A DNA stretch of 64,000 nt from Aromatoleum petrolei (lineage in GTDB: Bacteria > Pseudomonadota > Gammaproteobacteria > Burkholderiales > Rhodocyclaceae): assembly GCF_017894385.1 (NCBI RefSeq), contig NZ_CP059560.1:2852001-2916000 (forward strand), given 5' to 3'. This document shows, in pieces, positions 60,327 to 64,000 of the stretch. Every line of letters starts with the position of its first letter. Position 1 is the stretch's first letter. The position numbers were made by a program, and so were the translations under genes. The notes below the pieces were generated by a model. That model saw nothing but the letters and a program-made list of their open reading frames with translations, ran no database searches and was not told the origin of the DNA.

Positions 60327-62207
60327 TTGCGCGTTCCCGAAACCGTCGAGATCATCGACGAGCAGGATGACGAGAAGGCCGTCCAGGCGGCCGCCGCGGT
60401 CGAGGAGCATGTCGCCGATGAGCGCCCGGCCAGCCTGCCCGGGATGTACCGCGCGCTGTGGCAGCACGCGGAGGGCGTGCGCCACCTGATCTTCGGGGCC
60501 TTCGGCCTGCTGTTCGCCTCCCAGCTCTTCAAGCTCGCCGTGCCGTGGTTCGCCGGCAACGCGATCAACGCGATCCAGAAGGGCGGGCTCGGCGCGCTGT
60601 CGGACGCCGGGCGCTGGCTGATCCTCGTCTTCACGGCCATCGTGGCTACCTGGCTGCTGCACGGCCCCGGGCGCATCCTCGAGCGCAACGTCGCGCTGCG
60701 CGTGCGCGAACGCCTGTCGGCGCTGCTCGTCGGACGCCTGATGCGCGCGCCGCTGGCGTGGCACGAGCGCCACCACTCGGGCGAGATCACGCACCGGGTA
60801 CAGCAAAGCACCAGCGCGCTGTACGACTTCGCGCAGAGCCAGTTCATCTACCTGCAGAACACCGTGCAGCTCATCGGCCCCATCGTCGCGCTGTGGCTGA
60901 TCTCCACCCTGGTCGGCGGCGTCGCGGTGATCGGCTACGGGCTCATTGCGCTGCTGATCACGCGCTTCGACCGCGTGATGATGAAGATCGCCGTCGACAC
61001 CAACCGCGCCGAGCGCGCCTGGTCGGCGACCCTGGTCGACGTGCTCGGCAACGTGCTGTCCGTGCTCGCGCTGCGCCGCGCCGAAGGCGTCGCGCGCCTG
61101 ATCGCCGCGCGGCTGGAGGCGATGGCAGGGCCCCTGAAGCGCAGCATCGTCATCAACGAGGCGAAGTGGGCGTCGGTCGATCTCCTCGCGAGCCTGCTGT
61201 GGTGCATCCTCGTCGCCGTGTATGCCGCGCAGGCGGCCGGCCTGGTCGGTGCGGAAGCCGCGGCGGGGGTCGCGACCGGCATCGCGCTGGGCAAGGTCTT
61301 CATGGTGTACGAGTACTCGCAGCAGGCCGGTGGCGTGATCACCGCGATCGCCTCGCACTTCCAGTCGCTGTCGCGCCAGCGCGCGGACTTCGCCTCGGCG
61401 CAACCGGTGTTCGCGGCGCGCGAGGCGGCCGAGCCCGCGCGCTGCAGCGCCGAGGGCGAGCCGTGGCAGCGCATGACCGTGGCGGACCTGCGCTTCGCCC
61501 ATGCCGGAGCCGAGCGCGCCGGCGCGGCGATCGACATCCCGCACCTGGAACTCGAACGCGGCCGTCGCTATGCGCTGGTCGGTCCCAGCGGCGCGGGCAA
61601 GAGCACGCTGCTGCGCCTGCTCGCGGGGCTCGACACCCCGGCCGACGCGACCGTGAGCTTCGACGCGATCCCCGCGCCCGAGGCCGCATCCATCCTGCGC
61701 GGCATCGCGACGCTGATCCCGCAGCAGGCCGAGATGTTCGACGGCACCGTCGCCGAGAACCTGCTGCTGGGCGGCACCGCCAATCCCGACGCGATCACCG
61801 CCGCGCTGAGCGCCAGCTGCGCGGATGCCTTCGTCGAAGGACTGCACGGCGGGCTCGCTGCGCGCGTTGTCGAAGGCGGCGCGAACTGGTCCGGCGGCCA
61901 GCGTCAGCGCCTCGCGCTCGCGCGCGGCGTGCTCGCGGCTGACGGAAGCTCCATCGTGCTGCTCGACGAGCCGAGCAGCGCGCTCGACCCGGAAACCGAG
62001 GCACGCGTGTATGAGGGCCTGTTCGCGCACTTCGCCGATGCGATCGTCGTGTCCTCGGTGCACCGCCTGCATCTTCTCGACCGCTTCGACCAGGTGATCC
62101 TCATGCAGGCCGGGCGCATCGAGGCGATGGGGTCGGCGTGGGAGCTCGCGCAGCGCTCGCCGCTTTTCCGCGAGATGCTCGCGGTGCAGGGCAGCGCGGG
62201 CGGGTGA
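60327..62207 (+). CDS. ABC transporter, fused permease-ATPase
   Basis: A 626-residue single-chain exporter half-transporter: about six helices in residues 50-330, then an ATPase with Walker A GPSGAGKST, signature WSGGQRQRLALARG and Walker B SIVLLDEPSSALD. The cytoplasmic N-terminus is acidic (EIIDEQDDEKAVQAAAAVEEH). I start at TTG 60327 because a perfect GGAGGTGA ribosome site ends five bases before it; a GTG at 60318 is too close to any site. Substrate is unknown. It may be co-transcribed with the polyamine-type genes but has no functional link to them. Confidence 0.88.
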   Translation: MRVPETVEIIDEQDDEKAVQAAAAVEEHVADERPASLPGMYRALWQHAEGVRHLIFGAFGLLFASQLFKLAVPWFAGNAINAIQKGGLGALSDAGRWLILVFTAIVATWLLHGPGRILERNVALRVRERLSALLVGRLMRAPLAWHERHHSGEITHRVQQSTSALYDFAQSQFIYLQNTVQLIGPIVALWLISTLVGGVAVIGYGLIALLITRFDRVMMKIAVDTNRAERAWSATLVDVLGNVLSVLALRRAEGVARLIAARLEAMAGPLKRSIVINEAKWASVDLLASLLWCILVAVYAAQAAGLVGAEAAAGVATGIALGKVFMVYEYSQQAGGVITAIASHFQSLSRQRADFASAQPVFAAREAAEPARCSAEGEPWQRMTVADLRFAHAGAERAGAAIDIPHLELERGRRYALVGPSGAGKSTLLRLLAGLDTPADATVSFDAIPAPEAASILRGIATLIPQQAEMFDGTVAENLLLGGTANPDAITAALSASCADAFVEGLHGGLAARVVEGGANWSGGQRQRLALARGVLAADGSSIVLLDEPSSALDPETEARVYEGLFAHFADAIVVSSVHRLHLLDRFDQVILMQAGRIEAMGSAWELAQRSPLFREMLAVQGSAGG

Positions 62208-62244
62208 TGCCGCCGAGGCGGCTGCGCCGGGCAGCCCACCGCCG

Positions 62245-63348
62245 TCATCGCGATTCTTCGGATGCCCGCGCGTCGGCTTCTTGCTGCGCCACGGCCTCGA
62301 GCCGGGACTCCTCGATCCATTCGCGCCATACCGCCATCATGACCGCCAGGATGACCGGGCCGAGGAACAGTCCCACCAGCCCGAACGCCGCCAGGCCGCC
62401 CAGCACGCCGAACATCACGAGCAGGAAGGGAATGCGCGTCGCGTTGCTGATCACGAGCGGGCGCACCAGGTTGTCCACCCAGCTCACCGCCAGCGCTCCC
62501 CACAGCAGCAGGCCGATGCCGCCGACCATGTCGCCGTTGACCAGCATCCAGGCGCCAATCGAACCCCACACGATGGGCGCGCCGAAGGGGATCATCGCGA
62601 TCAGCGCCGTGACCGCGCCGAGCAGCACCGGGGCCTGCAGGTCCGCCCACCAGTAGCCCAGCCCGGCGACGAAGCCTTGCGCCAGCGCGGTGGCGAGCAG
62701 CCCCCACACCACCGCCTTGGTCATGCCACCGACGGCGGCGAGGTAGGCGTCGATACGGCTGCCGAGAAAGCGCGACAGGACGCGGTGCACCTGCTGCAGC
62801 ACCTGCTCGCCGTCGCGGTACAGGAAGAAGACCGTGATCAGCGCGAAGCCGAGCTTCGCCGCATTGCGCCCGACATCGCCGACGAGGGCGACGAGCTGGT
62901 CCGCACCCTGGCGGCCCCAGGCCGCGAGCTCCGTTCGCAGCGTTGCCGGATCGTTGCCGATCAGGTCGAGCTGGTCCTGCAGCCAGCCGCCCAGCCAGGG
63001 CAGCGTGCGGATCGCCTCGGGCAAGGTCAATGGTCCCTGCGTGAGCCGCTCGATCACCGCGGCGTAGGCCGTGCCGATCTCGCCGCGGAACAGTCCACCC
63101 AGCCACAGCGCCGGCAGGATGAAGGCCGCGCTCAGCAGCAGCGTCATGACCAGGGCGCTCGGCGTCGGGCGGCGGAGGGCTCGGCGCAGGCGTCGGTACA
63201 GCGGCCACGTGGCGTAGGCGATGATGACCGCCCACGCGACCGGCACGATGAAAAGCTGCAGCACGGCGTAGGCCAGCACCAGCAGCCCGCCGAGCAGGAA
63301 GCCGAGGATGACGCGGCGCACCAGCTTTTCGGCGACCTGGTCGATCAT
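62245..63348 (-). CDS. AI-2E/PerM family membrane protein
   Basis: A 367-residue membrane protein with about eight hydrophobic helices (LGFLLGGLLVLAYAVLQLFIVPVAWAVIIAY start, a long central cytoplasmic/periplasmic segment, and late helices from GKTLL-like SALITVFFLYRDGEQVLQ). It contains the family's GGMTKAVVWGLLATALAQGF. Members are linked to quorum-signal export or cation exchange, but the substrate of this one is unknown. The C-terminal tail is charged (QEADARASEESR). Confidence 0.9.
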   Translation of the reverse strand: MIDQVAEKLVRRVILGFLLGGLLVLAYAVLQLFIVPVAWAVIIAYATWPLYRRLRRALRRPTPSALVMTLLLSAAFILPALWLGGLFRGEIGTAYAAVIERLTQGPLTLPEAIRTLPWLGGWLQDQLDLIGNDPATLRTELAAWGRQGADQLVALVGDVGRNAAKLGFALITVFFLYRDGEQVLQQVHRVLSRFLGSRIDAYLAAVGGMTKAVVWGLLATALAQGFVAGLGYWWADLQAPVLLGAVTALIAMIPFGAPIVWGSIGAWMLVNGDMVGGIGLLLWGALAVSWVDNLVRPLVISNATRIPFLLVMFGVLGGLAAFGLVGLFLGPVILAVMMAVWREWIEESRLEAVAQQEADARASEESR

Positions 63349-63414
63349 CTTGCCGGCCTTGCGCTGCGCGTATCCATGGTGGCGGTCCTTGAACTGGGGG
63401 GCTGAAGGGCCCGA

Positions 63415-64000
63415 TCAGTGCATCACCCAGCGTCGTCCTTCCGCAGCGACCTTGTACAGCCGCCAGCCGTCGGCGCCGGGGGTGCCGCACAGGCCGTAGA
63501 TGAAAGGCAGTTCGGCACGGCCGGGGATCTCGAAGCGCAGATCGCGGAAGCCCGCACACAGGCTGCCGGAGGCGTCCTGCTGTGCGTGGTCGAGCACCGG
63601 GAACATCGCGAACCAGCGGTAGAAGGCGAAGTTCTCCTTGCTCCACACCTCGCGCACGACGCGCTGCAGGTCGCCGTTGCCGAAGCGCGGGCGCGTCTCC
63701 CATTGTGCCAGCGCGACCGGACGGTAGGGGGCGGAGAAGCGGCGGATGAAGTTGTCGTCGGGGCCGGCGACGAGGATCTCGCTGCGGCGTGTGTTGAGGT
63801 GGGCGAAATGGTACTGCTCGCCGTCGAACACGATCGCGGTCCAGTTGAAGGGCGAGGCCGGGCGCGGCGCGGCGTCGACGTCGACGACGGGCACCTGGTT
63901 CGCCGCCGCCCAGGCGCGCGCGGCGGCGATCGCCTCGCCGCGGCCGACCGCGCCGACGCCGATCCAGGCGATGACGAGCGCGAGCGCGGTTGCCGCGGGG
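63415..64000 (-). CDS. Membrane-bound metal-dependent hydrolase, YdjM-like (partial, N-terminus outside window)
   Basis: The C-terminal 195 residues of a protein that continues past the right edge. The visible start has a membrane helix (ATALALVIAWIGVGAVG), followed by a soluble domain with NWTAIVFDGEQYHFAHLNTRR, WFAMFPVLDHAQQ and the final WRLYKVAAEGRRWVMH. This matches the tail of the inner-membrane metal-dependent hydrolase family (COG1988). The metal-binding histidines lie in the missing N-terminus. A 66-base gap separates it from the AI-2E-type gene. Confidence 0.8.
   Translation of the reverse strand, partial: PAATALALVIAWIGVGAVGRGEAIAAARAWAAANQVPVVDVDAAPRPASPFNWTAIVFDGEQYHFAHLNTRRSEILVAGPDDNFIRRFSAPYRPVALAQWETRPRFGNGDLQRVVREVWSKENFAFYRWFAMFPVLDHAQQDASGSLCAGFRDLRFEIPGRAELPFIYGLCGTPGADGWRLYKVAAEGRRWVMH

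Overview
The window reads as a chromosomal segment of a high-GC betaproteobacterium of the Azoarcus / Aromatoleum / Thauera group (Rhodocyclales). The evidence is a complete aerobic benzoyl-CoA ('box') cluster with a BzdR/BoxR-type regulator, a second aromatic-acid cluster with class I benzoyl-CoA-reductase-like subunits, and type VI secretion (T6SS) effector cassettes. The genus is inferred from gene content, not from a marker gene. No rRNA, tRNA, CRISPR array, insertion sequence or replication origin was seen.

Region 1 (1-18.1 kb) is the box pathway. Leftward from one promoter run boxR, boxC, boxB, boxA and a 3-oxoadipyl-CoA thiolase cut by the window edge. Rightward run boxD (GTG start), a DUF4863 protein, benzoate-CoA ligase, a five-gene branched-chain-amino-acid-type ABC importer, an alpha/beta hydrolase, a hotdog thioesterase, an atypical crotonase and a 57-residue rubredoxin. 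The intergenic region between boxR and boxD carries two divergent promoter candidates and six TGCA boxes, the expected BoxR operator. Together these genes import benzoate, activate it, epoxidise and open the ring, and send the C6 product toward acetyl-CoA and succinyl-CoA.

Region 2 (18.2-20.3 kb) is a stand-alone pair: a DUF2235/Tle1-type lipase effector and a lipoprotein that is probably its immunity protein.

Region 3 (20.5-34.0 kb) is a second aromatic or alicyclic acid cluster. It holds BcrC-like and BcrB-like subunits without the ATPase subunits, a dehydrogenase (SDR) and an acyl-CoA dehydrogenase, a TRAP importer, a benzoate-CoA-ligase-family enzyme, a BadH-like SDR, two crotonases and a TetR regulator. 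Related palindromes built on TGAATGAA/TTCATTCA precede nearly every transcription unit, so the cluster looks like one TetR regulon. This is the most interesting part of the window: a ring-reduction module whose electron-activating half is not encoded nearby.

Region 4 (34.1-45.8 kb) holds housekeeping and accessory genes: a TPMT-like methyltransferase, fructosamine-kinase family protein, bacteriohemerythrin, aromatic-acid MFS transporter, two small envelope proteins, a divergent FtsH-like membrane AAA protease, a phospholipid-methyltransferase-like protein, DUF3079, trmA, a chemoreceptor and a small membrane protein.

Region 5 (46.0-56.0 kb) is a T6SS cargo island, visibly more AT-rich in parts. 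It has a full-length VgrG, a truncated VgrG duplicate with a different tail, two large unrecognised effector candidates, a probable membrane immunity protein and an exported FGE-domain protein. Core T6SS genes are absent.

Region 6 (56.3-64.0 kb) has a polyamine-type ABC importer that looks damaged (binding protein lacking a ligand-contact segment, ATPase frameshifted at its Walker A), an ABC exporter-like protein with a TTG start, an AI-2E/PerM family protein and a partial membrane-bound metal-dependent hydrolase.
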